In this document: piece after piece, positions 16,298-24,830 of the stretch
Layout of the letters: every line of letters begins with the position of its first letter
Numbering within the stretch: the first letter of the stretch is position 1
Origin: Virgibacillus_N oceani_A
GTDB taxonomy: Bacteria > Bacillota > Bacilli > Bacillales > Amphibacillaceae
Reading direction: 5' to 3' (one strand)
Assembly (NCBI GenBank): GCA_041521345.1
Contig: JBGOHB010000026.1
Length of the DNA stretch: 64,000 nucleotides
Notes under the pieces: generated by a model
Databases searched by the model: none
The model's input: only the letters and a program-made list of their open reading frames with translations
What the model was told of the DNA's origin: nothing
Made by a program: the position numbers and the translations under genes

Positions 16298-17227
16298 TTA
16301 TTCCGGATCTTCTCCGATTATTTTCACTTCTCTTTCAAGCTTCACTCCGAACTTCTCATCAACAATAGCCTGCACATGATGGATTAAATCAATATACTCA
16401 GTGGCAGTCGCTTTATTTTTATTCACGATAAAACCGGCATGTTTCTGTGATACCTCTGCACCGCCAATCTGGCTGCCCTGAAGCTCACTGTCCTGAATCA
16501 GCTTTCCGGCAAAATAACCTGGCGGGCGTTTAAACACACTGCCGCAAGACGGATATTCCAGCGGCTGCTTTGATTCTCTTTTAAATGTTAAATCATCCAT
16601 AACTGCTTTTATATCGTCATAATTGCCGAATTTCAGCTCAAAAGTTGCTTCAAGCACGATATATCCTTTGTCGGGTATATTACTTGTTCGGTAATCAAGG
16701 TCCAGTTCACCCGCCGTTAATGTAAGCAGGTTTCCTTCTCTGTCCACAACAACTGTACTTGTTAAAACGTCTTTTATTTCACCGCCATACGCACCTGCGT
16801 TCATAAATAATGCGCCGCCGACAGACCCTGGAATACCACAGGCAAATTCCAACCCTGTTAACTTTTCCTCCAGGGCTTCTCTGGAAACATCTATAATCCT
16901 TGCTCCGCTTTGAGCAATAATGGTTGTTTCGTCTATTTTTATATCCGTTAACTGTTGAAGATTCATGACGATACCGCGAATACCGCCATCTTTCACAATT
17001 AAATTTGAACCGTTGCCAAGTAAAGTGAAAGCAATATTTTCTTTATTTGCCAGCTTGACAATTTCCTGCACTTCTTCATAGGTTTCCGGTCTGACTAAAA
17101 AATCTGCTTTTCCGCCAAGATGCGTATAGGTGTGATTTCTTAATTGTTCATCCACCATCACATTTTTCTTTGCTGTAATATGAATCAATTCATCGTAAAT
17201 ATGATGCGCCTTTGACAACTGTATCAT
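16298..17227 (-). CDS. murB: UDP-N-acetylenolpyruvoylglucosamine reductase
   Basis: 309 residues of the type II (short) MurB. The FAD-binding domain has LLGNGSNLIVKDGGIRG (~80-96) and CGIPGSVGGALFMNAGAYGGE. The active-site serine lies in the substrate domain at YPSCGSVFKRP, and HAGFIVNKNKATATEY follows. It reduces UDP-GlcNAc-enolpyruvate to UDP-MurNAc for peptidoglycan in the cytosol. The ATG at 17227 is very close to its AAAGGG. An in-frame TTG nine bases later (17218) is spaced better, so the true start may lie there. Confidence 0.95.
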   Translation of the reverse strand: MIQLSKAHHIYDELIHITAKKNVMVDEQLRNHTYTHLGGKADFLVRPETYEEVQEIVKLANKENIAFTLLGNGSNLIVKDGGIRGIVMNLQQLTDIKIDETTIIAQSGARIIDVSREALEEKLTGLEFACGIPGSVGGALFMNAGAYGGEIKDVLTSTVVVDREGNLLTLTAGELDLDYRTSNIPDKGYIVLEATFELKFGNYDDIKAVMDDLTFKRESKQPLEYPSCGSVFKRPPGYFAGKLIQDSELQGSQIGGAEVSQKHAGFIVNKNKATATEYIDLIHHVQAIVDEKFGVKLEREVKIIGEDPE

Positions 17228-17263
17228 CCCTTTTTAGAATACTTGGCTTATCGCCAGGGGGCG

Positions 17264-17300
17264 AAAGCCTTAGTTGCACTTATGCAGGAGGAAAGGCTTT
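17264..17300. other. hairpin between the DUF915 gene and murB
   Basis: AAAGCCT (17264-17270) pairs with AGGCTTT (17294-17300), with an inner TGCA/TGCA pair. There is no T run and no gene in this ~170-bp gap. It may belong to a dispersed Bacillaceae repeat, which is inference. Confidence 0.4.
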
Positions 17301-17399
17301 ATACTTTCCTGTCTGTGAAAGATTTACTTCATTTCTACCTGTGTGCCTTAGCAAGAAAATTTTTAGGCAATTATATTTAATCATCTGTTATATTGTAAG

Positions 17400-18206
17400 T
17401 CATTCTGTATCGTCTTGCCACAGAAAAGAAGAAATAATTTTATCTATTTGTTCACTTTGATGCAGGGCACTATGGCCAAGTTCATCATCCTCAATGATGA
17501 TTTCCTCTATTTGGTCTTCTGATATCAGTGTATTCAATGTCTTTACACTTTCCACGACTGCCACTGAATCTCCGGTACTGCCGAGATTCAGCACTTTCGT
17601 ATTTTCCGGAAATTCCCCTGTTTCCAACAATTGTAATCCAGCTGAATCTGGTTTTAAATCCTCAGCAGCTGCATCATGATGTATTTGAAAATACTCCTGG
17701 CTGAATATGCCTCCAAAAGGTGCCCCAAGCGCAACAATTTTATTGACAGCAGGAAAATCCGCACTCTGATATTGCATGGCATATTTCAATGATACAATGC
17801 CGCCCATGGAGTGACCTACCAAATTCACACTGTTCACAGCATAATTACTTTTCATGGAAGCAAGGACGTCAGCAAGCCAGCCAGCAGTCTCTTCAAAATC
17901 TGTCCGGTTATCTTCAAATATTACATGAACTAATTGCGGCCCGCTGTTATCGTTATTCAAACGATATGATTGTATTTCTCCATTCTTCCCAACATAATAT
18001 ATAAGTATTTTATTTCCAATTTCATATACATTTTCAAAACGGTGCAGCATAAATCCGAAGGAAAAAAATGTACCCTTATAACCGTGAACAAAAACGGTTG
18101 ATTCAGTTATTTTTTGTTCTGCTTTATACGGTGCACCTAAAAGGAAGAGTGCCCCGAATATAATCATAGCAAGTATGAGTAATTTCTGGATGCCAATTTT
18201 TTTCAC
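17400..18206 (-). CDS. alpha/beta hydrolase, DUF915 family, membrane-anchored
   Basis: About 265 residues. A hydrophobic N-terminal anchor (LLILAMIIFGALFLLG) precedes an extracellular hydrolase domain with FVHGYKG, the nucleophile elbow GHSMGG, an acidic-residue region and LGHSALH with the catalytic His, as in DUF915 lipase-like proteins. The frame is open upstream to 18320, but 18224-18264 is a dispersed repeat also found in the his operon, so that part is not coding. The Shine-Dalgarno GAGGTGA overlaps GTG 18206. The correctly spaced codon is ATT 18197. The substrate is unknown. Confidence 0.8.
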   Translation of the reverse strand: MKKIGIQKLLILAMIIFGALFLLGAPYKAEQKITESTVFVHGYKGTFFSFGFMLHRFENVYEIGNKILIYYVGKNGEIQSYRLNNDNSGPQLVHVIFEDNRTDFEETAGWLADVLASMKSNYAVNSVNLVGHSMGGIVSLKYAMQYQSADFPAVNKIVALGAPFGGIFSQEYFQIHHDAAAEDLKPDSAGLQLLETGEFPENTKVLNLGSTGDSVAVVESVKTLNTLISEDQIEEIIIEDDELGHSALHQSEQIDKIISSFLWQDDTE

Positions 18207-18223
18207 CTCATTATATACGTAAA

Positions 18224-18264
18224 GACAAATCTTTATGGTGGGACGAGCATTTAGCGCAGTCCCG
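18224..18264 (-). repeat. dispersed repeat R1, copy 1
   Basis: On the minus strand this contains ACTGCGC, AAATGCTCGTCCCACC and AAAGATTTGT in order. It matches 24097-24137 with only a few differences. Confidence 0.85.
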
Positions 18265-18324
18265 GTGTCCACGTCTCCATCTTTTATAAGCAGATGCTCA
18301 TGATTATATTTTTCCACCAAAAAA

Positions 18325-18640
18325 TGAATTCAAACTACGAAGCTTCTGACTCTCCGCGGGGCAAGCCCACGCGGGTTCACATATTGCTTCTCACTATTCG
18401 TACTCATTACCTGTAAGATAATTTTTGGAAATAGGAACTCACAACAGGGGTGAAACCCTACGACCAAGCAGCCCCCCGGCCACATTAGTGTTCGTATTCT
18501 CTCTAAAGTTAGAGAAGGAAGCAAAGTCAAACTCCCCGGAATATTGATTTAAAGGTTTTAATTAAAATTTGATTCCACTATTCAGGACAACTTTACGGTC
18601 GTCTTTTAATTTTTGAATACAATTTTGATGCATGTCATAA
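18325..18640 (-). ncRNA. probable right end and omega-RNA remnant of a TnpB element
   Basis: Downstream of the tnpB remnant on the same strand lies GC-rich structured sequence. GAAGC ... GCTTC arms enclose a CCGCG...CGCGG stem (18345-18385), and a second hairpin region with GTTTCACCCCTG lies near 18450. Placement at the element's 3' end and the terminal hairpin are what omega-RNAs of IS200/IS605-type tnpB look like. This is inferred from position and fold only. Confidence 0.45.
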
Positions 18641-18649
18641 AACGCCTCA

Positions 18650-19230
18650 AGAAAACTTTAAGCATAATTTTTGGTCAGGTGTTTGTAAATCATTATTTGT
18701 GCAATACAGTAAAAATGCTGAATACAAATCTCTTTGAATTTTTCTTCCATCTGGTAGTATGTGCCATCTTTTAGACAATTGTTTTTTATTCGGTTTATTT
18801 AAAACATGATCATATTGACTTGCTTTAAATGTCCTGGTATTCACTTTTTGAATGAACCGCCAGTTGATTCAAACCTTCTTCTAATTTGTGCGGTAAAATA
18901 GCCTGGACTTCTTTTGAGAATGCTTTTACCAAAACGTTTTCGTTTATTAAATCTTCCGGTTATTTCATTAACAGTTACTTCTTTTGCTTTTTTTTGTAGT
19001 ACTTTTATATTCATATCTTCCATTTGTTTGTATTTTTTATAAACTTCTCCTAAAACAGTATTACGAATAATCCTGAGTTGTTCTTGTATGCGCTGCAGCT
19101 TCCAATCTTGTGAAGGTTCTACCTCTAATTCAACTTCTATCACATGAACAGGAGAGGCATCATGTACTTTTTTGAGTAATTTTTGTTCTTCGGTTTTAGT
19201 TTTTTTGGCTCTTTTTTAACTTTTACATGA
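18650..19230 (-). pseudogene. tnpB: degenerate tnpB (IS200/IS605 OrfB family)
   Basis: Two fragments form the remnant. The upstream one (19200-18841) has the N-terminal region (EEQKLLKKVHDASPVHVIEV), then jumps to C-terminal sequence (SPGYFTAQIRRRFESTGGSFKK). After a one-base loss in an A run at ~18845, the second fragment continues NTRTFKASQYDHVLN, KKQLSKRWH and RDLYSAFLL, the classical TnpB C-terminus. The start region reads ATG-TAA, and the middle of the protein, including most RuvC residues, is missing. It is a dead element with an internal deletion. Confidence 0.85.
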
Positions 19231-19378
19231 ATACCTCTCCTTCCAGGTTTTTTTATTAATCATTCTATAATTCTATTATACCATCACAAAGAACTTATGT
19301 TCCATTTTTCAATTAATATAATTCAATCAGCCAATTCATCCCGAAGGCAAGCCTGTCGGGTTTTCTTGGCTGTAATGT

Positions 19379-20176
19379 CTATAACAGGCTTGTTAAACTA
19401 TGGAAAACTGGTTTTTTATCTTCAAAAGTGGATACATAGTTATATCCAATGGATCGAAGCAGCTCCAGGGATTCTTTAAATTCATAGGCAAGTGTTGTTT
19501 CAACATGGGAGTCGGAACCAAGTGTAATAATTTCTCCGCCAAGTTCTTTATACAGCTTTAAAATATCTTCGCTTGGCATTCGGTTTTTCAGTCCGTATCT
19601 TTTTCCGGAAGTATTTAATTCAATCCCTTTTTCAGCTGGAATGATTTCTTTAAATATCTCCCCGATTATATCATGAAAATCTTTCTCGCTTTCCTGTCTT
19701 TGATATCGTTTCACCAAATCCAAATGACCAAGCACCTGGAAATTTTTAAAATGCTTCACACAATACAGTAATTCTTCATAGTATATCTGATAGGCTTCTT
19801 CCTGTGTCTTCCCTTCAAAAAACTCCCCTGAATGAAGATCCTTCTTTTCTGTCGTATGCATGGAACAGATGACAAAATCAAAATGCTCCTTTTCCAGTAA
19901 TGCATTGTACATATCAAGCTGATGGGGTTGAACGCCAATTTCTACTCCTTTTTTAATCGTTAATTGTTCCCCGTATTTACCCTGCATTTCAGCAACTTTT
20001 CCATCATAAGCCTCCAAATCAAATTCAAACACAATAGACGAATCCGGATAATCATAATCAATATGCTCTGTAAAGCATACTTCGCGCAGTCCTTTTCGAA
20101 TCGCTTCCTCAATCGTTTTTTCCATCGGTGTTTTGCAATCTGCGGAAAAATCACTGTGAATATGATAGTCAAACAT
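19379..20176 (-). CDS. hisJ: histidinol-phosphatase, PHP family
   Basis: 265 residues from ATG 20176 (GGGGGAA six bases upstream). PHP metal-binding motifs are YHIHSDFSADC at the N-terminus, FTEHIDYD, a VICSMHTTE segment, GHLDLVKRY and a final GSDSHV. HisJ-type enzymes hydrolyse histidinol phosphate to histidinol in the eighth histidine step. It is transcribed divergently from hisZ, which places the full pathway at one locus. Confidence 0.93.
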   Translation of the reverse strand: MFDYHIHSDFSADCKTPMEKTIEEAIRKGLREVCFTEHIDYDYPDSSIVFEFDLEAYDGKVAEMQGKYGEQLTIKKGVEIGVQPHQLDMYNALLEKEHFDFVICSMHTTEKKDLHSGEFFEGKTQEEAYQIYYEELLYCVKHFKNFQVLGHLDLVKRYQRQESEKDFHDIIGEIFKEIIPAEKGIELNTSGKRYGLKNRMPSEDILKLYKELGGEIITLGSDSHVETTLAYEFKESLELLRSIGYNYVSTFEDKKPVFHSLTSLL

Positions 20177-20197
20177 ATATAATTCCCCCATTTATTC

Positions 20198-20226
20198 TTG
20201 ACTTTTTGGTGTATCCTTATTAAAAT
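20198..20226 (+). promoter_or_regulatory. sigma-A promoter of the his operon
   Basis: TTGACT (20198-20203), a 17-bp spacer and TAAAAT (20221-20226) lie 70-100 bp before hisZ. No T-box features were found in the short leader. Confidence 0.75.
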
Positions 20227-20234
20227 ACTACTAT

Positions 20235-20275
20235 ATAACTTTACTAAGATAAAGCGATAAAGTAATAAAGTTTTA
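20235..20275 (+). repeat. his leader: triple ATAAAG direct repeat inside an inverted repeat
   Basis: GATAAAGC, GATAAAGT and AATAAAGT are three tandem octamers (20248-20271). An AACTTTA (20238 region) can pair with TAAAGTT at the end. This lies just downstream of the predicted transcription start and could be a regulator-binding site. Confidence 0.6.
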
Positions 20276-20294
20276 TTGGAAGGAGCAGTAACGC

Positions 20295-21539
20295 GTGCAA
20301 CTTTATATATATGATAAAGAAAATGACAGCAAAATAGAAGATTTTCAGATTCGTGAAGTACTCCTATCCAAGCTCAAAAAACGGTTTGAAACCTATGGCT
20401 ATAAACAAATTCAAACACCTGCATTTGAAGCTTATGATGTTTACTCCGATTTGACTGGCACAGTTAAAAAAGACGATATGATTAAAGTGATTGATTCATC
20501 AGGTAAAGTGCTGGTGCTCCGGCCAGATGTGACGATTCCCATTACGAGAATGACAGCTTTAAGCAAACAGCCATTGCAGAGCGAAAAACGCTATTTTTAT
20601 ATATTGGATGTGTTCCGGCAGCTGTCAGAGCAAAACAACCAAAAGGAACATACACAGGCAGGGGTTGAATATCTAGGGAAAAACTCACCGGAAGCAGATG
20701 CCGAGGTAATCATGCTTGCAGTCCATCTGTTAAAGGAATTGAACTTTCCCAATTTCAAAATAGAAATAGGCCATGCAGGATTTTTCAAAGAACTTATATC
20801 AAAAACCGCATTAACGGAGGAACAGCTGGAACAATTACAATTACTGATTCAATCGAAAAACCTAGCAGAAATAGAACCATTTCTTGCTGAATTACCTATT
20901 GATGAAGCGCTAAAACAAGCAATTCAGCAAATCCCTCTCCTTTATGGCAGGCCGGATGAAGTAATCCGCCAGGCCAAGGAAATCGCATCAACAAATCAAT
21001 TACAAGTGGAACTGGAGAATCTGACAAAAGTATGGGAAGTGCTTGAAGCTTATCAAATAAGTGAGCATGTTGTATGCAACCTCGGCATTATCAACAATAT
21101 GGATTATTATTCAGGAATTATCTTTCAGGGTTTTATAGAAAATGTGGGCAAACCCGTTTTAATGGGCGGGCGTTACGATCATTTAGGAGCCAAGTATGAT
21201 AAACATATTCCTGCCATTGGATTTGCGGCCGAAGTGGATATTCTTTTGCAGGCCGTACTTCAGCAGGGATTAATTACGAGAAAAAAAGAAATGCAAGACT
21301 TCATTATTTTTTATCATAAAGACAAACAAAAAGAGGCATTAGCTGCGGCTTTTCAATTGCGCACCAAAGGCTACCATGTACTCACTTTTACAGGAGATGA
21401 GGAGATTGATTTTTCGAGCAGAAATAAAGTTCATTTTACCACTGCAGGAAATCAATTACACACAAATAAACAGGAGCGATCATTTTCTGACACAGCTAGC
21501 CTCATCGGTATCGTACAGGAAATGAAGGGAGAAGTTTAA
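20295..21539 (+). CDS. hisZ: ATP phosphoribosyltransferase regulatory subunit
   Basis: 414 residues from a GTG start (AAGGAG 9 nt upstream). It is paralogous to histidyl-tRNA synthetase. The class II core motifs (LRPDVTIPITRM, then YYSGIIFQGF and GGRYDHLG) are present but synthetase function is lost in this family. HisZ forms a hetero-octamer with the short HisG and confers histidine feedback control. First gene of the operon, abutting hisG. Confidence 0.94.
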   Translation: MQLYIYDKENDSKIEDFQIREVLLSKLKKRFETYGYKQIQTPAFEAYDVYSDLTGTVKKDDMIKVIDSSGKVLVLRPDVTIPITRMTALSKQPLQSEKRYFYILDVFRQLSEQNNQKEHTQAGVEYLGKNSPEADAEVIMLAVHLLKELNFPNFKIEIGHAGFFKELISKTALTEEQLEQLQLLIQSKNLAEIEPFLAELPIDEALKQAIQQIPLLYGRPDEVIRQAKEIASTNQLQVELENLTKVWEVLEAYQISEHVVCNLGIINNMDYYSGIIFQGFIENVGKPVLMGGRYDHLGAKYDKHIPAIGFAAEVDILLQAVLQQGLITRKKEMQDFIIFYHKDKQKEALAAAFQLRTKGYHVLTFTGDEEIDFSSRNKVHFTTAGNQLHTNKQERSFSDTASLIGIVQEMKGEV

Positions 21540-22166
21540 GTGGAAACAATAACATTAGCAATCGCAAAAGGACGGACAGCGGAGAGTACCATTGAGCTAT
21601 TAAATTCCATAGATATTCACTTCCGGGATTTTCACGATCAATCCAGGAAGCTCATTTTTTACAATCCTGAGCGGTCGATTAAATTACTATTTGTAAAAGC
21701 AGTGGATGTGCCGACTTATGTAGAAAAAGGGGCTGCAGATATCGGGATTGCCGGGAAGGATAACATTCTCGAATCCAGCGCGGATGTTTATGAAATGCTG
21801 GATTTAAAGATTGGCACGTGTCAATTCGTTATCGCAGGCAAAACAGGCAGTCAGCTGGAAACCCGGCAAAATTTAACCATTGCTTCCAAATATCCCAACC
21901 TGACGAAAAAGCATTTTTCCAAAAAAGGGCTGGACGTGGATACAGTGAAGTTAAATGGATCAGTGGAATTAGCCCCGCTCATCGGGCTGGCTGATTACAT
22001 TGCCGATATCGTAGAAACCGGGACAACGTTAAAGGAAAACGGGCTCTCTATCATTGAAAAAGTGGAAAATATCAGCACTAGACTTATTGTAAATAAAGCA
22101 AGCTTTGCGACAAAGTCAGCTGAAATTCAAGATCTTATCCAAAAAATAGAAACAGCTGTGGAGTGA
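21540..22166 (+). CDS. hisG: ATP phosphoribosyltransferase, short form
   Basis: 208 residues, lacking the C-terminal regulatory domain, as expected with hisZ adjacent. It has IAKGR at the N-terminus, VEKGAADIGIAGKDN and the PRPP loop ADIVETGTTLKENG. It condenses ATP with PRPP, the first step of histidine synthesis. The GTG start immediately follows the hisZ stop, with AAGGGAG upstream. Confidence 0.95.
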   Translation: METITLAIAKGRTAESTIELLNSIDIHFRDFHDQSRKLIFYNPERSIKLLFVKAVDVPTYVEKGAADIGIAGKDNILESSADVYEMLDLKIGTCQFVIAGKTGSQLETRQNLTIASKYPNLTKKHFSKKGLDVDTVKLNGSVELAPLIGLADYIADIVETGTTLKENGLSIIEKVENISTRLIVNKASFATKSAEIQDLIQKIETAVE

Positions 22167-22172
22167 TAGAAA

Positions 22173-23450
22173 ATGGAGATTATTACTGCAGAACAATTCA
22201 AACAAAAAACCGATTCCAATAGCTCTAAAACAGAAGCAATAGATGAAAAGATACTGGAAATTATTAATCAAGTAAGAAAAACAGGTGACCAGGCTCTTTT
22301 TTCTTACACAGAAAAGTTTGACGGTGTAGCACTTGATACGTTGATTGTTTCAGAAAAGGAATTTGATGATGCCAAAAAGTTAGTAAATGCCGACGTCGTC
22401 CAAGCGCTTCAAAAAGCAAAAGATAATATTGAACAATTCCACCGGCAGCAAATCGAGAAATCATGGTTTATTGAAAAAGAACAAGGGATTACCCTTGGGC
22501 AAAAAATAACCCCGATGGAAAAAGCGGGCGTATACATTCCCGGTGGAAAAGCAGCCTATCCATCCACCGTTTTAATGAATGTGATCCCTGCAAAAATAGC
22601 CGGTGTGGAAAAGGTTGCGATGACTACACCTCCTCAACCAGGTGGGAAAATGAATCCATATGTACTGGTTGCAGCACAACTTGCCGGTGTCGATACAATT
22701 TATAAGCTTGGCGGAGCACAAGCAATCGCAGCTTTGGCATATGGGACAAAAACAGTTGAGAAAGTATCAAAAATTGTGGGACCCGGCAATGCATATGTGG
22801 CCCGTACAAAAAAATGGGTGTTTGGCGATGTGGATATAGATATGATTGCCGGGCCAAGTGAAATTTGTATTCTTGCCGATAAGAGGACAAACGCGAAATA
22901 TGCTGCAGCTGATTTATTATCACAGGCGGAACATGATGAGTCCGCCAGCAGTATTTGTGTTACCACCAGCCGGTCGGTTGCAGACAACATTTTAAAAGAA
23001 ATGAACAAACAAGCTGTAACACTGGACAGACGAGAAATCATTGAAAAATCACTATCACAAAACGGGAAATTGATTATCGCTGAAAATAGGCAAGAAGCAT
23101 ACGATGTGATAAATGACCTTGCACCTGAGCACTTGCAATTAATGACAGCGTATCCTTCTGAGCACCTGTCTTTCATCAAAAATGCAGGAGCTATATTTCT
23201 CGGCGAATTTTCCCCGGAAGTACTTGGCGATTATTACGCTGGGCCAAATCATACCCTGCCGACTAGCGGTACGGCGGCATTTTCATCCCCGCTCGGCGTG
23301 TATGATTTCATAAAAAGATCCAGCATCATTCATTATTCCAAAGAGTCTTTACTGGCAGCATCACGAGATATCATGCAGCTTGCCAGGATAGAAGGGTTAA
23401 CAGCCCACGAGGCTTCCATTCAAGTTAGAAAGGATGACGAAAATGCGTAA
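22173..23450 (+). CDS. hisD: histidinol dehydrogenase
   Basis: 425 residues. It has the signature GAQAIAALAYGT, KIVGPGNAYVARTKKWVFG and DMIAGPSEI, the zinc-binding SQAEHDESASS, and the catalytic His region AGPNHTLPTSG. It oxidises histidinol to histidine in two NAD-dependent steps. It starts 6 nt after hisG and overlaps hisB by a few codons. Confidence 0.96.
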   Translation: MEIITAEQFKQKTDSNSSKTEAIDEKILEIINQVRKTGDQALFSYTEKFDGVALDTLIVSEKEFDDAKKLVNADVVQALQKAKDNIEQFHRQQIEKSWFIEKEQGITLGQKITPMEKAGVYIPGGKAAYPSTVLMNVIPAKIAGVEKVAMTTPPQPGGKMNPYVLVAAQLAGVDTIYKLGGAQAIAALAYGTKTVEKVSKIVGPGNAYVARTKKWVFGDVDIDMIAGPSEICILADKRTNAKYAAADLLSQAEHDESASSICVTTSRSVADNILKEMNKQAVTLDRREIIEKSLSQNGKLIIAENRQEAYDVINDLAPEHLQLMTAYPSEHLSFIKNAGAIFLGEFSPEVLGDYYAGPNHTLPTSGTAAFSSPLGVYDFIKRSSIIHYSKESLLAASRDIMQLARIEGLTAHEASIQVRKDDENA

Positions 23451-24027
23451 TGCATCGGTGAAACGAGAAACGAAAGAAACAAAAGTAGATGTCAAACTGG
23501 ATATTGATGGAGAAGGAAACTCAGGAATTAACACAGGGGTCGGCTTTTTTGACCACATGCTGACCTTAACCGCAAAGCATGGATTGCTTGATCTTCATGT
23601 AAATTGCAATGGTGATGTGGAAGTGGATCAGCATCACTCTGTGGAGGATGTCGGCATTGCCTTTGGCCAGGCATTCAACGAAGCACTCGGCAATAAAGAA
23701 GGAATCAATCGCTATGCCACCATTACTACACCGATGGATGAAGCATTGTCGGCAATATCTTTGGATATAAGCGGACGCGCCTTTCTTGTTTATCATGTGG
23801 AAGGACTAAAGGAAAAGGTCGGAGCTTTTGATACAGAATTGGTCGAAGAATTCTTTTTAGCCTTTGCCAAAAATGCCAATGTCACGCTCCATATTAATTT
23901 ACATTACGGGAGAAACACCCACCATATGATAGAATCCATTTTCAAAGGATTCGGCAGCGCACTTGACCTTGCCAGCCAGAAAAATGGCCGTATAAAAGGA
24001 GTACCATCAACAAAAGGCACGCTGTAG
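23443..24027 (+). CDS. hisB: imidazoleglycerol-phosphate dehydratase
   Basis: 194 residues (start 23443, AAAGGA upstream, overlapping the hisD 3' end). The paired manganese-binding His motifs are seen in FFDHMLTL and DQHHSVEDVGIAFG, then in GRNTHHMIESIFKGFG. It converts imidazole glycerol phosphate to imidazole acetol phosphate. Monofunctional, as in Bacillus. It is the last gene before the non-coding insertion that splits the operon. Confidence 0.95.
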   Translation: MRNASVKRETKETKVDVKLDIDGEGNSGINTGVGFFDHMLTLTAKHGLLDLHVNCNGDVEVDQHHSVEDVGIAFGQAFNEALGNKEGINRYATITTPMDEALSAISLDISGRAFLVYHVEGLKEKVGAFDTELVEEFFLAFAKNANVTLHINLHYGRNTHHMIESIFKGFGSALDLASQKNGRIKGVPSTKGTL

Positions 24028-24096
24028 AAATATTTATCGAGAAGGCTGTTTTCTTAAAAATTGGGGCTATAGTTACTCGCTTCACTGAAAAAATTC

Positions 24097-24137
24097 GGAA
24101 CTGCGCGTAAATGCTCGTCCCACCGAAAAGATTTGTT
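24097..24137 (+). repeat. dispersed repeat R1, copy 2
   Basis: This contains ACTGCGCGTAAATGCTCG, TCCCACC and AAAAGATTTGT in order, matching the minus strand of 18264-18224. It is the leftmost part of the insertion between hisB and hisH. Confidence 0.85.
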
Positions 24138-24195
24138 ATTATTGACAGAATATCTATAAACTGTGACGTAACTATTCTTTATTTCCTAAGTCTAA

Positions 24196-24440
24196 GCAAC
24201 ACCTTCCGTCCGGGATCGCTTCGGGCGGATGCTTTCCGCGGGTACGGCCTCAGCCTCGGGCTAACAGGATGTTAGTCATGAAGGCGTTGCGACAGGACGT
24301 CGCGACTTTAGCCTTCCATCCACTCGACCGCTCTGCGGGGTCTTCGGACTCGTGCTGTTCCCGCAGGACAAGGAAGGCTGCGTCAGCATTACATCGCACG
24401 AAGAAAATTGCATTATATTTTCGAGGAGTCACCGCCCTAC
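24196..24440 (-). repeat. structured GC-rich repeat element, copy 1 (inverted)
   Basis: No coding frame. On the minus strand CTGCGGG/CCCGCAG arms (24366-24360 and 24339-24333) precede a three-helix core. P1 is GAAGGC/GCCTTC (24316-24311 with 24285-24280), P2 GCGAC-5nt-GTCGC (24303-24289) is flanked by TAAA and AAC, and P3 CTAAC-5nt-GTTAG lies at 24275-24261. GC-rich 3' sequence with CCCGCGGAAAGC follows. GC content is visibly higher than in the flanking his genes. The same fold recurs in copy 2 on the plus strand. Confidence 0.8.
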
Positions 24441-24499
24441 GCTCACCCGGACTAATGAGAGCACAATTGCTTCGATCAATTGCACTAGTAATAGGTAGA

Positions 24500-24740
24500 G
24501 CGGAGGAAATACCCCAAGACTCCTGCGGGAGAAATGGCCTAGGTGAGACCCCGCAGCGCGACAAATGAAGGCCGACTAAAACCGCCCTTTGCGGGCAACG
24601 TCGGCATACCCCTTGTCGGGGCAAGGAGGCTCACCAGCCACCAAGCGGCAAAGAAGACACGGTGATACGAACAGAGTGAGTTGAACCGATGTCGCACTTG
24701 TGCCCAGCGGGTGAAAGCGAGGGGTATTTCCGCAGCGGCG
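24500..24740 (+). repeat. structured GC-rich repeat element, copy 2
   Basis: Outer arms GCGGAGGAAATACCCC (24500-24515) and GGGGTATTTCCGC (24721-24733) enclose CTGCGGG/CCCGCAG (24523/24550) and GGTGAG/CTCACC (24542/24630). The core is P1 GCCGAC/GTCGGC (24571-24576 with 24600-24605), P2 GCCC-5nt-GGGC (24584-24596), and P3 CCCC-5nt-GGGG (24609-24621), with TAAA and AAC between P1 and P2 as in copy 1. Helix sequences differ from copy 1 but pairing is kept. Confidence 0.85.
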
Positions 24741-24830
24741 GACAGAGGGTTACGCCACAGTTTATCTCAACTCCAAAAAATAAAAGCAACAAAGTTTACG
24801 AAAACAGCCATGGGAAAGGAAGAATCATTA

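Noticed and set aside
18206..18320. N-terminal extension of the DUF915 hydrolase
   Set aside because: The extension is made of dispersed repeat R1, which also occurs in non-coding DNA in the his operon.
24250..24624. Long open frames on both strands in the his insertion
   Set aside because: They arise from GC-rich inverted repeats. There is no ribosome site, no protein-like composition, and both strands are open at once.
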